Shown: one piece after another, positions 11,047 through 18,762 of the stretch | Position numbering within the stretch: position 1 is the first letter of the stretch | How the letters are laid out: every line of letters begins with the position of its first letter | From: Streptomyces sp. NBC_00414 | Lineage (GTDB): Bacteria > Actinomycetota > Actinomycetes > Streptomycetales > Streptomycetaceae | DNA: 64,000 nt | Assembly (NCBI RefSeq): GCF_036038375.1 | Contig: NZ_CP107935.1 | Coordinates: forward strand, 1,984,001-2,048,000 | Direction: 5' to 3' | The notes under the pieces: generated by a model | The model's input: the letters and a program-made list of their open reading frames with translations, nothing else | Told to the model about the DNA's origin: nothing | The model's database searches: none | Program-made: the position numbers and the translations under genes

Positions 11047-12251
11047 GCGGGGGTGCCCTTCGGTTCGGGGGAGCCCGTCGGTTTCGGTTCGGGGGTGCGC
11101 GTCGGTTCGGGTGAGTCCTTCAGGAGGTCCGGTACGTCCCAGTCGCGGGCCACGTCCGCGGTGTCGGTGCCCGGGAGGGCGGGCCCGCCGCGGACGGTGG
11201 TCGGGGTGGCGGAGAACCGGGGCGCGGGGGCGGGCTGGGTGATGCCGCCGTGGTCGGTGAAGGTGCCGCGGGCCGCGAGATGCGGGTGGTCCGGCGCCTC
11301 GCGCAGCGACAGAACGGGCGCCACGCACGCGTCGGAGCCCGCGAAGACCGCGGTCCACTCGTCGCGCGTACGGGTTCTGAAGCGGGCCGCGACCGCCTCG
11401 CGCAGCTCGCCCCAGCGGGACAGGTCCTTGCGCGCGGAGGCGTACTCCCCGAGGCCCAGCAGCCCGGTGAACTCCTCGTAGAACTGCCCTTCCAGCGCGC
11501 CGACCGCCATGTACCCGCCGTCGGCCGTCTCGTACGTGCCGTAGTACGGGCAGCCGCCGTCGAGGAGGTTGGCACCGCGCCGGTCCTGCCAGCCGCCCGC
11601 GGCAAGCATGCCGTGGATCATGGCGGAGAGGTGGGCGGTGCCGTCCACGATCGCCGCGTCCACGACCTGTCCCGCGCCGGTGGCGCGCGCGTGGTGGAGG
11701 GCGGCGAGAACACCGACGACGAGGTACAGCGAGCCGCCCGCGTAGTCCCCGAGGAGGTTCGCGGGGACGGCCGGCGGCCCGTCCGGGGCACCGATCATGC
11801 CGAGGGTCCCGGTCAGCGCGATGTACGCGATGTCGTGCCCGGCGCGCGGGGCGAGCGGCCCTTCCTGGCCCCAGCCGGTCATCCGCCCGTAGACGAGTCC
11901 CGGATTGCGGGCGTGGCAGGCCTCGGGCCCGATGCCGAGGCGCTCGGCGACGCCCGGGCGGAAGCCCTCGACGAGGATGTCGGCCCGCTCGGCCAGGGCG
12001 AGGACACGCTCCGCGCCGTCGGACGCCTTGAGGTCGACGATCACCGAGCGCTTGTTGCGGTTGGTGACGTCGTACGCGGGGTCGATCCCGAGTCCCCCGC
12101 CGCCCGGCCGGTCCACGCGGACGACGTCCGCGCCCAGATCGGCCAGGAGCATGGCGGCGAACGGGCCGGGCCCGATGCCCGCCAGCTCGACCACGCGCAC
12201 CCCGGCCAGCGGGCCGTGCCCCGCCGTTCCTGCCGCTGCCGCCGCTGTCAT
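11043..12251 (-). CDS. CaiB/BaiF family CoA-transferase
   Basis: Class III CoA-transferase that activates a carboxylic acid by transferring CoA from another thioester. The 402 residues contain the N-terminal GVRVVELAGIGPGPFAAMLL, the DLGADVVRVDRPGG strand, the acidic active-site region NLLGDYAGGSLYL and GGCPYYGTYETADG. ATG 12251 is preferred because a G-rich ribosome site (GGGGG) is well placed before it; upstream in-frame codons run into the operator palindrome. It is the first gene of the run leading to acyl-CoA dehydrogenase (ATGA overlap), FadA and FadB. A methylacyl-CoA racemase role is an alternative, since both belong to this fold. Confidence 0.88.
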   Translation of the reverse strand: MTAAAAAGTAGHGPLAGVRVVELAGIGPGPFAAMLLADLGADVVRVDRPGGGGLGIDPAYDVTNRNKRSVIVDLKASDGAERVLALAERADILVEGFRPGVAERLGIGPEACHARNPGLVYGRMTGWGQEGPLAPRAGHDIAYIALTGTLGMIGAPDGPPAVPANLLGDYAGGSLYLVVGVLAALHHARATGAGQVVDAAIVDGTAHLSAMIHGMLAAGGWQDRRGANLLDGGCPYYGTYETADGGYMAVGALEGQFYEEFTGLLGLGEYASARKDLSRWGELREAVAARFRTRTRDEWTAVFAGSDACVAPVLSLREAPDHPHLAARGTFTDHGGITQPAPAPRFSATPTTVRGGPALPGTDTADVARDWDVPDLLKDSPEPTRTPEPKPTGSPEPKGTPA

Positions 12252-12275
12252 CAAGCCCCCAGCACTGTGACACAA

Positions 12276-12298
12276 CTGATGTAACATCAGTGATGTTA
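12276..12298. promoter_or_regulatory. Double palindromic operator candidate before the CoA-transferase gene
   Basis: Two overlapping perfect inverted repeats: CTGATG-TAA-CATCAG (12276-12290) and TAACATCA-G-TGATGTTA (12282-12298). They sit 25-47 bases before the CoA-transferase start, where a repressor would block its promoter. The half-site (TGATGTTA) recurs three times, a pattern common for dimeric TetR-type repressors of acyl-CoA genes; no such repressor gene is adjacent. Confidence 0.6.
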
Positions 12299-12457
12299 AG
12301 AACACGTTCCACTTCGCACAAGCCCCTGGCGAGCAAGCGCTCAGTCAATTTGGAAGCCCCTGTGGAAGCCCGGCGACGGGGCCCTGGTCCGTTTCCTCCT
12401 GTCGCACGCTAGCCTCGGCCACCGACAACGGCGCGGGCTGGACGGCTGAGAGGTGCC

Positions 12458-13648
12458 ATGAGCGGGCAGGACAGGACCGAGCGCGCGTACGACATCGTGC
12501 TCTTCGGGGCCACGGGGTTCGTCGGAAGGCTCACCGCGGAGTACCTCGCCGCGCACGCCCCCCAGGGACTGCGCTGGGCGATCGCGGCCCGCGACACCAC
12601 GAAGCTGGACCGGCTGCGGGACCGTCTGGCGGCCATCGATCCCGCCTGCGCGGAGCTGCCCGTGCTGCGGGCCGATGTCACCGATCCGGCCTCCCTGCGG
12701 GAACTCGCGGAGCACGCGCGCGTGGTGGCCACGACCGTCGGCCCCTACGTGGAGTACGGCGAGGGCCTGGTCGCCGCCTGCGCGGACGCCGGCACCGACT
12801 ACCTGGACCTCTGCGGAGAGCCCGAGTTCGTGGACCTCATGTACGTACGGCACGACGCACGCGCGCGTGAGACCGGCGCCCGGCTGGTCCACGCCGCCGG
12901 CTTCGACTCGGTCCCGCACGACCTGGGCGCCTATTTCACCGTGCGGCAGCTGCCCGAAGGGGTGCCGTTGACGGTGGACGGCTTCGTGCGGGTCGAGGCG
13001 ATGTTCTCGGGCGGCACCTTCGCCTCCGCCCTCGGCCAGTTCGCTCGCGGACGGCACATGATCGCCGCCGCGCGCGACCGCAGGCGGCACGAGCCGCGCC
13101 TGGTCGGGCGCCGGGCGTACGCGCCTTCGGGCGCCCCGCGCTACGCGAAGGAACTCGGAGCGTGGGCGCTGCCGCTTCCGACCATCGACGCGCAGATCGT
13201 GCAGCGGTCCGCGCGGGCGCTGGAGCGGTACGGGCCCGACTTCCGTTACCGGCACTACGCGGCGGTCGAGACGCTGCCGTCGGCCGTGGGCGGGGTGGCC
13301 GGGGCCGGGGCGCTCTTCGTGGCGGCGCAGGTGCCGCCCGTGCGGCGCTGGCTGTCGGGGCGGTTCGCGCCGGGCGAGGGTCCTGGCGAGGAGAAGCGGG
13401 CCGCCAGCTGGTTCTCGGTGCGGTTCGTCGGTGAGGGCGGTGGGAAGAGGGTCTTCACCGAGGTGGCCGGCGGGGATCCCGGGTACGGGGACACCGCGAA
13501 GATGCTGGCCGAGTCCGCGATGTGTCTCGTCTTCGACGAGCTCCCTGTGACCTCGGGGCAGGTGACGACGGCTGTCGCCATGGGGGATGCGCTGATTCCG
13601 CGGCTGCGGCGGGCGGGGATCATGTTCCGGGTCGCCGCCACGCGGTGA
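12458..13648 (+). CDS. Saccharopine dehydrogenase-like NAD(P)-binding protein
   Basis: Probable oxidoreductase of the saccharopine dehydrogenase/trans-acting enoyl reductase family. The 396 residues open with a Rossmann motif DIVLFGATGFVGRLTAEYL (residues 10-28), then VVATTVGPYVEYGEGLVAACADAG and YLDLCGEPEFVD, which are characteristic of this family. The C-terminal half has a hydrophobic patch near 275-290 (GGVAGAGALFVAAQ) as in membrane-associated homologues. The start at ATG 12458 has GAGAGG before it. It is divergent from the CoA-transferase. True lysine-pathway activity is unlikely; related mycobacterial proteins act on lipid chains. Confidence 0.82.
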   Translation: MSGQDRTERAYDIVLFGATGFVGRLTAEYLAAHAPQGLRWAIAARDTTKLDRLRDRLAAIDPACAELPVLRADVTDPASLRELAEHARVVATTVGPYVEYGEGLVAACADAGTDYLDLCGEPEFVDLMYVRHDARARETGARLVHAAGFDSVPHDLGAYFTVRQLPEGVPLTVDGFVRVEAMFSGGTFASALGQFARGRHMIAAARDRRRHEPRLVGRRAYAPSGAPRYAKELGAWALPLPTIDAQIVQRSARALERYGPDFRYRHYAAVETLPSAVGGVAGAGALFVAAQVPPVRRWLSGRFAPGEGPGEEKRAASWFSVRFVGEGGGKRVFTEVAGGDPGYGDTAKMLAESAMCLVFDELPVTSGQVTTAVAMGDALIPRLRRAGIMFRVAATR

Positions 13649-13660
13649 CGCTCCGCTGTC

Positions 13661-13722
13661 GGTGCGGTGCGGTGCGGTGTGGGCGGGGGCGGGGGCGGGG
13701 GCGGGGGCGGGGGCGGGGGCGG
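13661..13722 (+). repeat. G-rich microsatellites (GGTGC repeats, then six GGGGGC units)
   Basis: Directly downstream of the saccharopine-dehydrogenase-like gene are tandem GGTGC units, then six consecutive GGGGGC units (about 13685-13720). Runs of five G in close succession could form a G-quadruplex on the plus strand. The copy number is likely to vary between strains. Confidence 0.85.
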
Positions 13723-13743
13723 ATGGATGGTGCGGCTCAGTCG

Positions 13744-13850
13744 GGGGCTGGGTGCGCCGTTCCCCGCGCCCCTAAAAAGCAAGCGTGGTCCGGGGCCGAT
13801 GAATCGTGCGGCAGCGTCGGGGCTGGGTGCGCCGTTCCCCGCGCCCGCAA
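13744..13850 (+). repeat. Dispersed repeat, two direct copies
   Basis: Two copies of the dispersed element with core GCGCCGTTCCCCGCGCCC at 13754-13779 and 13829-13846. Each is preceded by GGGGCTGGGT, so about 30 bases are directly repeated. They lie between the saccharopine-dehydrogenase-like gene and the PfkB gene. Confidence 0.85.
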
Positions 13851-13913
13851 GAAGCGCGGGTCCTCGTGCCCTGAAGGCGAAGGTCTCTGAAGGCCGAGAA
13901 AGCAGGAGCAGTT

Positions 13914-14810
13914 GTGAGTTCTGCCATCGACGTGCTTGTCCTCGGGGGTGCCGGGGTCGACACCATCGTGTACGTGCCCGCGTTGCCGGTGCCCTGTGCC
14001 GACAGTCATATGGTGCCCGCGATCGAGGCGCGGGCCGGGCAGACCGGGGACTTCGTGGCGCTCGGGGTGCACGGACTGGGGCTGCGTACGCACCATCTCG
14101 ACATGCTCGGCGCCGATCATCACGGTGATCTGGTCCGGGCCCTGCACCGCGACCGGGGCGTCCCGCTCACCGAGGTCCCCCAGCCGGCCGGCACCAAGCG
14201 TGCCGTGAACCTCGTGGGGCCGGACGGACGGCGGCTGTCGCTCTACGACAGCACGCGCGGACACGACGACGACCGGCTGCCCCCGGAGACCGTACGGGCC
14301 CTCGCCGCGGTGAGCCGCCACGTCCATGTCTCCATCACCCAGCCCTGCGCGCACGCCCTCCCCGTGCTGCGGGAGACGGGGGTGACCGTCTCGACCGACC
14401 TGCACAACTGGGACGGCACGCAGGCCTACCAGGAACAGTTCGCGTACGAGGCCGACATCGTCTTCCTGTCGACGGCTGCGCTGGCGGACCCCGAGAAGAC
14501 CATGCGGCGGATCGCCGGGCGGGGCCGGGCCGAGGTGGTCGTCGCGACGGGCGGCGCCGAGGGCGCGTACCAGCTGCTCGACGGCGAGCTGACGCACATC
14601 CCGCCCGTCACACCGTCCGCGCCGGTCGTCGACTCGAACGGGGCCGGGGACGCCTTCGCGGCGGGCTATCTCTTCGGGCGGCTGACGGGTGAACCGCCCG
14701 AGCGGTGCGGGCTCTTCGGCGCGATCGCCGGGGCCTACGCCTGCACGGTGCCGGCCACGAGGGCCGATGTCATCGGGCGCGAGGAACTGCTCAGAACGGC
14801 CACTCCATGA
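13914..14810 (+). CDS. PfkB family carbohydrate kinase
   Basis: ATP-dependent sugar or nucleoside kinase of the ribokinase fold. The 298 residues start with DVLVLGGAGVDTIVYV and have the PfkB signature region with catalytic Asp in VDSNGAGDAFAAGYLFGRL (near residues 238-256), plus the GTKRAVNLVGPDG substrate-lid segment. Start GTG 13914 follows an AGGAG site; the next upstream codons lie inside the dispersed repeat region. Length is normal for the family. Neighbours give no substrate clue: a small membrane protein gene overlaps its 3' end tail to tail. Confidence 0.86.
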   Translation: MSSAIDVLVLGGAGVDTIVYVPALPVPCADSHMVPAIEARAGQTGDFVALGVHGLGLRTHHLDMLGADHHGDLVRALHRDRGVPLTEVPQPAGTKRAVNLVGPDGRRLSLYDSTRGHDDDRLPPETVRALAAVSRHVHVSITQPCAHALPVLRETGVTVSTDLHNWDGTQAYQEQFAYEADIVFLSTAALADPEKTMRRIAGRGRAEVVVATGGAEGAYQLLDGELTHIPPVTPSAPVVDSNGAGDAFAAGYLFGRLTGEPPERCGLFGAIAGAYACTVPATRADVIGREELLRTATP

Positions 14811-14937
14811 CCGTGTAGATCATCCCGGCTGTCCAGGCGACCCCGGCCAGGACCGCCAGGGCGAGCCCGGCCAGCACGGCACGCTCTACGGGCCGGCCGG
14901 GGCCTGCGGCGGGCTTGGGAGCACGGTGTGTCGTCAT
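14791..14937 (-). CDS. 48-residue single-span membrane protein
   Basis: A short reading frame starting MTTHRAPKPAAGPGRP, with a basic proline-rich head, then a hydrophobic stretch (about residues 19-42: AVLAGLALAVLAGVAWTAGM) and a short outside tail ending EWPF. One transmembrane helix is clear. It overlaps the 3' end of the PfkB gene by 20 bases, tail to tail. The ribosome site is weak. Streptomycete genomes annotate similar tiny membrane proteins (for example one named MmpA, linked to morphogenesis), and this could be that family, but I cannot confirm it by eye. Confidence 0.55.
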   Translation of the reverse strand: MTTHRAPKPAAGPGRPVERAVLAGLALAVLAGVAWTAGMIYTVMEWPF

Positions 14938-15069
14938 GCGGCCAAGCCTGCCGATCACGGCATGACCCCGGCATCCGTACGGATACTCAGAACAGGTACT
15001 CAGAAGCCGTACTCAGGACCCCGGTTCGAGCGCCCCGCGCAGGGGCCGGGGCCGCCGTGCGGGGCGCGT

Positions 15070-15768
15070 TCACGCCGTCGTCGCCTTCAACGCCCGGCGG
15101 CACAGCGCGTCCGAGTGCCGGGTCGTCTCCGGCAGGCGGAAGCGCGGCGCGAGGTGGAGGGTGTGGGCGCAGGCGGTCTCCGGCGTCACCCGGTGGCCGA
15201 CCGAGACGAACACCGGCTTGACCCCCGCCTGGGTGCGCAGCGCCCGGCCGACCTCCTCCTCGCCCGCGAGCAGCGGGGACGAGGATCCGCGCGGGGTGCC
15301 CGGTTCCTCGTACGTGAACGTGAACGGGTTCTTGGCGACCCCGATCGTCGGGAGGCCGGTGAGGACGCCGAGGTGGCTGGCCAGGCCGAAGCGGCGGGGG
15401 TGGGCGAGACCGTAGCCGTCGCAGACCACCAGGCCCGGTGCGCACGGCAGTGCTTCGAGGGCGGCCAGCACGGCCGGGATCTCCCGGAAGGCGAGCAGGC
15501 CGGGAACGTACGGGAAGGGCACCCGGCCGACGGCCGTGGACTCGGCGACCACGTCGAGGGTCGCCGAGTCCAGCACCACGGCCGCGGCCACGACGACGTC
15601 GCGCTCGTCGTCGTAGGCCACGTCGACCCCGGTGACCCGGCCGGTTCCCGGCGGCGGGCCCGGCTCGTCGAGGACCACCCGCCCCCGCAACTCGTCCTGC
15701 ACGGCCCGGGCCCGCTCCTCGGTGGTGGGCCAGCCCGCGGGGATGCGTACGGTCGTCGTCATCGTCAT
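15070..15768 (-). CDS. nfi: Endonuclease V (deoxyinosine 3' endonuclease)
   Basis: DNA repair enzyme that nicks near deoxyinosine produced by adenine deamination. The 232 residues have all family blocks: VTGVDVAYDD with metal-binding Asp near 49, the wedge YVPGLLAFREIPAV with Glu near 97, VVCDGYGLAHPRRFGLASHLGV with Asp near 118, IGVAKN, and PVFVSVGHRV. Length matches the bacterial enzyme. It is transcribed away from the PfkB gene; no operon partner is evident. Confidence 0.94.
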   Translation of the reverse strand: MTMTTTVRIPAGWPTTEERARAVQDELRGRVVLDEPGPPPGTGRVTGVDVAYDDERDVVVAAAVVLDSATLDVVAESTAVGRVPFPYVPGLLAFREIPAVLAALEALPCAPGLVVCDGYGLAHPRRFGLASHLGVLTGLPTIGVAKNPFTFTYEEPGTPRGSSSPLLAGEEEVGRALRTQAGVKPVFVSVGHRVTPETACAHTLHLAPRFRLPETTRHSDALCRRALKATTA

Positions 15769-15814
15769 GGTGCCGTCGAGCCTAGACGGGGCCCCGGGAG
15801 CCCCGGCCCGCGCG

Positions 15815-16939
15815 TCAGCGTTCCAGCCGTGCCACCCGGCCCTTCTCGCCGGACGCCCAGCAGGCCAGGTCGGGGGTGCAGTCCACGGTGTCGTACGAGC
15901 CGGTGTCCAGCGTGCGCCAGGTGCGGCCGCCGTTCGTGGTGAGGTCGGTGCCGGTGGGGCCGACCGCTAGTGCGGAGGTGCGGCTGTGCGGGAGCCAGGT
16001 GACACCCGAACGGTAGGCCGGCGGCGGTGCGGCGGCCGTGGCCCAGGTGCGGCCGCCGTCGCCGCTGACCGCCGCCGCCTTCGGCGAGGCCTGGTCGGCG
16101 CGGTAGTCGCCGCCGACCGCGATGCCGTGCGTCCGGTCGCGGAAGGCGAGGGCGAAGACTCCGCGGGCCGGGTCGCCCGCCGGGATCGGGGTGTCGGTGG
16201 CCGTCCAGGTGCGGCCGCGGTCGGAGGAGTGCAGCACGCGCGCGCGTGCCGCCCCACCAGTGGCCAGCCACACGTCACGCGGACCCGAGCTGACCAGGCA
16301 CTGCCCACTGGCCGCGAAGCCCGCCTCGCCCGCCTGGGCCGCGGGCATTCCCGCACTGGGCAGTACCTTCCAGGAGCGGCCGCCGTCGCCGGTCGACAGG
16401 ATGCGGAACTTCCCGTCCACCGGGTCGCTCATCGCCAGGCCGTGGCGCTTGTCGAAGAAGGTCATGCAGTCGTAGAAGGCCTTGGCGTCGGTGTTGCGGA
16501 AGGACTCGGTCCAGGTCGCGCCGCCGTCCTCGGTCCGCAGGACCCTGGACGCCTCGCCCTCCCCGATGGCCAGCACCACGGCACGCCTGCCGTCGAAGGC
16601 CTCGACGTCGCGGAACTCCAGGTCCGCGGCCCCGGGTGGCGATACGTTCCGCCAGTTCGCTCCGCCGTCGGTGGTGCGCAGCACGGTGCCCTTGGAGCCG
16701 GCCAGCCAGGCGGTGTTCCGGCTGACGGCGGAGAGCCCGCGGAAGCGCGCGTCCGTTCCGCTGTCCTGGACCTCCCAGTGCGGCGGTTTCGCGCCGTTCG
16801 ACCCGTGGTCGGCCGGTCCGTCCGCCTGCGCCGGCGCCGTGAGTGCGGCGGCGAGCGCCGCGCCGCACACCCCCACGGTCAACAGGCGCCCTGTGAATCC
16901 CTTGTTACTCGTGCGTCGCGTCTTGCCCAAGCCCCTCAT
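15815..16939 (-). CDS. Exported BNR/beta-propeller repeat protein
   Basis: Secreted protein of 374 residues built from repeated Asp-box-like units (TTDGGANWRNV, TEDGGATWTESF, STGDGGRSWKVL, SSDRGRTWTAT, SGDGGRTWATA, TTNGGRTWRTL), giving a beta-propeller like the photosystem-II stability factor/sialidase family. A basic N terminus (RRTSNKGFTGR) is followed by a hydrophobic signal (LLTVGVCGAALAAALTAPAQA), so it is exported. ATG 16939 places the signal at the N terminus; the upstream in-frame start would add 18 residues with no signal value. No catalytic residues are recognisable, so its ligand is unknown. Confidence 0.82.
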   Translation of the reverse strand: MRGLGKTRRTSNKGFTGRLLTVGVCGAALAAALTAPAQADGPADHGSNGAKPPHWEVQDSGTDARFRGLSAVSRNTAWLAGSKGTVLRTTDGGANWRNVSPPGAADLEFRDVEAFDGRRAVVLAIGEGEASRVLRTEDGGATWTESFRNTDAKAFYDCMTFFDKRHGLAMSDPVDGKFRILSTGDGGRSWKVLPSAGMPAAQAGEAGFAASGQCLVSSGPRDVWLATGGAARARVLHSSDRGRTWTATDTPIPAGDPARGVFALAFRDRTHGIAVGGDYRADQASPKAAAVSGDGGRTWATAAAPPPAYRSGVTWLPHSRTSALAVGPTGTDLTTNGGRTWRTLDTGSYDTVDCTPDLACWASGEKGRVARLER

Positions 16940-17017
16940 GGCGGGCGAAGCTAGCCCACTCCGACGATCACGTCCAGATGCCCCCGGAGGCATCAGTGGT
17001 CACTCCGGAAATCAACG

Positions 17018-17053
17018 ATCACTCCCGTGATTGAAGGCGGTGACGGAGGTCAC
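17018..17053. promoter_or_regulatory. Paired inverted repeats upstream of the SsgA-like gene
   Basis: ATCAC-TCCC-GTGAT (17018-17031) and GTGAC-GGAG-GTCAC (17040-17053) share the TCACTCC/GGAGTGA half-site, which also occurs just upstream near 16999. They lie in the divergent region between the BNR-repeat gene and the SsgA-like gene and could be binding sites of one regulator. Confidence 0.4.
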
Positions 17054-17161
17054 TAGGACTTCATCCGTTTTCGCAGGCACGGATTGGCCGATTCCGACGT
17101 CCTTACAAGTGCCCGGCTCATCCGTCCGCAGTTCGTCCGCACGTCACAAGGGAGCAAGGCG

Positions 17162-17578
17162 TTGTCCACCGTTATCGAGCAGCCCGTAGAGGCCCGCCTC
17201 GTCGCCGCCGCGCCGCGGATGCCGAGCATTCCCGCGACGCTCAGCTACGACCCGCACGATCCCTTCGCCGTCCGCATGTCCTTCCCCGCCCCGTCCACGC
17301 TCGAAGGCGTGGAGGTGTGCTGGACCTTCGCCCGCGAGCTGCTCGCCTCGGGCCTGGAGGAGGAGGTCGGCCACGGCGACGTGCGCGTGCGGCCGTACGG
17401 ATACGACCGCATCGTCCTGGAGTTCCACGCCCCGGAGGGCACCGCCGTGATCCACGTGCGCGCCGGCGAGCTGCGGCACTTCCTGCAGAGTTCGACGGAG
17501 CTGGTGCCCGTCGGTCTTGAGCACCTGCACCAGGATCTGGACCACGACCTCGCCGAACTGCTGCGCGACTCCTACTGA
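17162..17578 (+). CDS. SsgA family sporulation/cell division regulator
   Basis: Member of the streptomycete SsgA-like proteins, which steer septum placement, cell-wall remodelling and spore formation. The 138 residues show the family blocks: PATLSYDPHDPFAVRMSFP, VCWTFARELLASGL, GDVRVRPYGYDR and a C-terminal PVGLEHLHQDLDHDLAELL. The start is TTG 17162: GGGAG sits seven to nine bases before it, and an upstream in-frame ATG (17084) would add 26 unrelated residues in front of the conserved MSTVIEQPVEARL. It is monocistronic, with a convergent GPP34 gene downstream. Confidence 0.9.
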   Translation: MSTVIEQPVEARLVAAAPRMPSIPATLSYDPHDPFAVRMSFPAPSTLEGVEVCWTFARELLASGLEEEVGHGDVRVRPYGYDRIVLEFHAPEGTAVIHVRAGELRHFLQSSTELVPVGLEHLHQDLDHDLAELLRDSY

Positions 17579-17740
17579 CTTCCTGCCGAGTCCTGACGGC
17601 TGCTGAGCCCTGACGGCCCGGCAGACGCCTTTCGGCGGGCACTCCCGGTCGGCCCCTCCCTGCCGGCCGCCCGCGACTCGTACGTCCCCGTGTCCAGCAG
17701 CTCCCGCGCGGCACGGCGGACGAGAATGGGCGCTGCCCGC

Positions 17741-18409
17741 TCAGTGCCCCGGGACTCCCGGTGTCGCCATCGCCACGGCCACCGCCGACCGCACCTCCTG
17801 GACCGCCTGCCTCAGAGCCGGAGTCGCCGTTCCGCTGCGTTCGGTCAGGGCCCCGATCCTCGCGTCGTACAGCCGCCGCTCCCTGCCCGACACGAGCGTG
17901 CGCAGCTCGGCCGCGGCGGCGAGGGCGACGAGCGCCGCGTCCCGCTCGGACACCTCGTGGACGGGTACCGGGCCCTCAAGGATCTGCCGGGCCTCCGCGC
18001 GCAGCCTGTCCACGACGGCGACGCGGCCGATCTCGTACTCCACGGACGGGAAGACGCCGAGCACCCGTGTCTTCTCGGCACGCAGATATCCGTCCGCGGC
18101 GAGCTGCGCCTGTACGGCGTCCAGCGTGATGCGCGCCCGGAGGCTGACCCAGGTCTTCCACTTGTGCGGCCGGGACTCCTCGATGAGTTCCATGAGCCCG
18201 TCGAGAGCCGCGTCCCCGGTCCGGCCGTCCGGGGTCGTGGGCGTGGCCACGCCTTCCGCGTCGGCCAGCAGCCCGCGCTGCGCCAGCTCGGTGAGGGCAC
18301 CGGCCCGGACCAGATGCGGGAGCTGGGAAGCGCTGGTGACCTTGAGTTTCGAGGTGTCCCAGGCCAGCAGACAGAGACGGGCGGGCAGCGAGAGCGGGCC
18401 GTTGGGCAC
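17741..18409 (-). CDS. GPP34 family phosphoprotein (Golgi phosphoprotein 3-like)
   Basis: Cytoplasmic protein with the GPP34 fold, which in eukaryotes binds phosphoinositides; the actinobacterial members have no firmly known role. The 222 residues show the family opening (LSLPARLCLLAWD), LVRAGALTELAQRGLL, a central SRPHKWKTWVSLR motif and a Leu/Arg-rich helical C-terminal half. No membrane segment is visible. It stands alone, divergent from the ABC-F gene and convergent with the SsgA-like gene. Confidence 0.87.
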   Translation of the reverse strand: MPNGPLSLPARLCLLAWDTSKLKVTSASQLPHLVRAGALTELAQRGLLADAEGVATPTTPDGRTGDAALDGLMELIEESRPHKWKTWVSLRARITLDAVQAQLAADGYLRAEKTRVLGVFPSVEYEIGRVAVVDRLRAEARQILEGPVPVHEVSERDAALVALAAAAELRTLVSGRERRLYDARIGALTERSGTATPALRQAVQEVRSAVAVAMATPGVPGH

Positions 18410-18493
18410 GGAGTCTCCTTCGGGCGGTCGGGATCGGGATCAGAGGCGGGGGCGATTCAAGATCGCGATCAGGGTCGGGAGCACGTTAATTCG

Positions 18494-18522
18494 TTGACAG
18501 CCGCACAGCCCCCTCCTACGGT
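18494..18522 (+). promoter_or_regulatory. Vegetative-type promoter of the ABC-F gene
   Basis: A consensus -35 TTGACA (18494-18499), exactly 17 bases of spacer, and a -10 TACGGT (18517-18522). This is the best HrdB-type promoter visible in the window. It lies about 240 bases before the ABC-F start codon, which implies a long untranslated leader. Confidence 0.75.
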
Positions 18523-18639
18523 GTAAACGGTCCTGTTGTCGCCGAACGGAGAAGGACGTTGCTCGTCTGAGGTCACGAGACACCGCGTCACCCACGTATT
18601 CGTGTGTGCGCAGCGTGCGACCTCGGCTCCGAGCCGTCC

Positions 18640-18669
18640 CGCGGAACAGGGCTTTTCCCGTGTTCCGCG
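18640..18669 (+). promoter_or_regulatory. Leader hairpin before the ABC-F gene
   Basis: CGCGGAACAGGG (18640-18651) pairs with CCCGTGTTCCGCG (18657-18669) through 12 base pairs with a single bulged G and a CTTTT loop. It lies 93 bases before the ABC-F start. Such strong leader structures are typical of attenuation of antibiotic-resistance ABC-F genes. There is no trailing T run, so it is not an ordinary intrinsic terminator. Confidence 0.65.
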
Positions 18670-18762
18670 AATGCCCCGGAGGACTCCGTCCTTCCGGCCG
18701 TCGCCGCCTCCCGGTGTCTCGATACGTGTCGCCCTGACCGCATCCAGCACCGCGAGGCCTGT

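Larger units (their letters stand above)
18410..18762 (+). other. Divergent intergenic region with ABC-F promoter and long leader
   Basis: These 353 bases separate the GPP34 and ABC-F genes. They hold a strong vegetative-type promoter (18494-18522), a small CTCGG/CCGAG hairpin (near 18622-18635) and a large leader hairpin (18640-18669). From the predicted start site (about 18529) the leader is roughly 235 bases. No convincing leader peptide with its own ribosome site was found, although a GTG at 18604 is in frame with the ABC-F gene without an intervening stop. Confidence 0.7.

Noticed and set aside
18604..18762. N-terminal extension of the ABC-F protein from GTG 18604
   Set aside because: The extra 53 residues span the hairpin, have no homology-like pattern and are Arg/Ser/Cys-rich; the conserved start is MSSTP at 18763.
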